Positions 63,620 to 64,000 of a stretch of DNA of 64,000 bases are shown here, in pieces; position 1 is the first letter of the stretch, and every line of letters starts with the position of its first letter. The stretch spans positions 1,609,423 to 1,673,422 of the forward strand of contig NZ_CP102279.1 in the NCBI RefSeq assembly GCF_025150245.1, given 5' to 3'. The notes under the pieces are model-generated. The model ran no database searches and had not been told where the DNA came from. It was given only the letters and a program-made list of their open reading frames with translations. The stretch is from Dorea formicigenerans (GTDB taxonomy: Bacteria > Bacillota > Clostridia > Lachnospirales > Lachnospiraceae). Made by a program: the position numbers and the translations under genes.

Positions 63620-64000
63620 CTATCGAAGTGTCAAAAAAATCGGCTTTCTTTCCTTAAATTCTGTATAATATTTAAAATTACACCCTTTTAAAATGTCACA
63701 CGCCTTGTCAAATTCCCATGCAATATGCTCTGGCCGATGCCCATCTGCACCAACTGTAACAATTTCGCCTCCAAGCTCTCTGTAACGCTTCAGAATATCC
63801 GGATGCGGATGTGCAAAGGGCAGTCCATATTTGAGTCCTGCCATATTAAGCTCAAGTCCTTTGCCATGTTCGATCAGTTCTCTTAAAAGAGCGTCTATCT
63901 CATCTGCAAACATCTTATACGAATATTCTTTTTCTTTGTTCTTACCATATCTTACCACATAATCCAGATGTCCCATAACATCAAAATCATGAAAATGTCT
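63620..64000 (-). CDS. PHP-family histidinol phosphatase-like protein, 5' part outside the window
   Basis: The last 126 or so codons; the frame stays open upstream of an internal ATG at 63976 to the window end, reading HFHDFDVMGHLDYVVRYG. The DVMGHLDYVVRYG block with metal-binding His and Asp, LELNMAGLKYGLPFAHPHPD and the closing VTVGADGHRPEHIAWEF match HisJ-type polymerase-and-histidinol-phosphatase enzymes (histidinol phosphate to histidinol). No his genes are in view. Separated from gap by the gap promoter region. Confidence 0.85.
   Translation of the reverse strand, partial: RHFHDFDVMGHLDYVVRYGKNKEKEYSYKMFADEIDALLRELIEHGKGLELNMAGLKYGLPFAHPHPDILKRYRELGGEIVTVGADGHRPEHIAWEFDKACDILKGCNFKYYTEFKERKPIFLTLR

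Noticed and set aside
1-64000. CRISPR array, rRNA operon, prophage or intact insertion sequence
   Set aside because: No regularly spaced repeats, rRNA sequence, transposase, integrase or phage structural genes were seen on either strand.

Overview
The window looks like a chromosomal housekeeping segment from an anaerobic, low-to-moderate-GC Firmicute of the class Clostridia, most likely Lachnospiraceae. The evidence is the combination of gene order (alr-mazF-corC, yceD-rpmF-plsX-acpP-rnc-smc-ftsY, gap-pgk-tpi-gpmI), strong AGGAGG ribosome binding sites, the redox repressor Rex, Pta-AckA acetate metabolism, electron-transferring flavoproteins, a giant 2-hydroxyacyl-CoA dehydratase activase and a eukaryotic-type NADP isocitrate dehydrogenase. 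I cannot name genus or species. Almost every gene is on the minus strand. The plus-strand exceptions are an ABC-F ATPase, tmcAL, the 1414-residue activase and one gene remnant.

Layout. 1-4.5 kb: a cut CorC-like CBS protein, MazF toxin, alanine racemase, Nnr and Rex. 4.6-9.2 kb: plus-strand ABC-F, converging with a gntR-icd-nudix operon. 9.3-19.4 kb: ilvA, ftsY, smc, rnc, acpP, plsX, an AEC transporter, rpmF (59 codons) and yceD. 19.6-23.5 kb: ackA, pta, mgtE. 23.5-32.6 kb: tmcAL, then an envelope-type cassette (SPFH protein, zinc-ribbon membrane protein, TPM protein), a NERD-like nuclease/P-loop ATPase fusion, two YibE/F membrane proteins and an AlkD-like glycosylase. 32.7-40.2 kb: an ion-channel remnant, a GNAT enzyme, then the polA-coaE-MBL-ACT-DUF711-degV run. 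40.4-46.6 kb: a catabolic cluster (PucR regulator, M20 amidohydrolase, FAD oxidoreductase, EtfB, EtfA). 46.7-51.4 kb: tRNA-Leu(CAA), lysA with a TrmB-like regulator, pyruvate kinase and a rhomboid-like protein. 51.7-56.4 kb: the giant activase followed by two unusual inverted-repeat elements. 56.4-63.6 kb: HAD phosphatase, TraX-like protein, gpmI, esterase, tpiA, pgk and gap. The window ends inside a PHP-type histidinol phosphatase.

How the genes fit together. Central carbon flow is well covered: lower glycolysis (gap, pgk, tpiA, gpmI, pyk) and acetate/ATP formation (pta, ackA), with Rex encoded in the window and a plausible Rex half-conserved operator just downstream of the gap promoter. The PucR cluster reads as release of an amino acid or amine from an N-carbamoyl-type compound, followed by flavin oxidation that feeds electrons into EtfAB; the substrate is unknown. 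The rest is translation, lipid, chromosome and cofactor housekeeping.

The most unusual non-coding content is: (i) a three-copy family of structured repeats abutting stop codons (9276, 11585, 24846), with base-pair conservation despite different inner sequence; (ii) a 237-bp nested near-palindrome right after the activase gene, followed by a 139-bp multibranched inverted repeat; and (iii) several well-formed promoters with overlapping palindromes. I saw no CRISPR array, intact insertion sequence, rRNA or prophage. All identifications rest on reading motifs and gene order; no database search was run.
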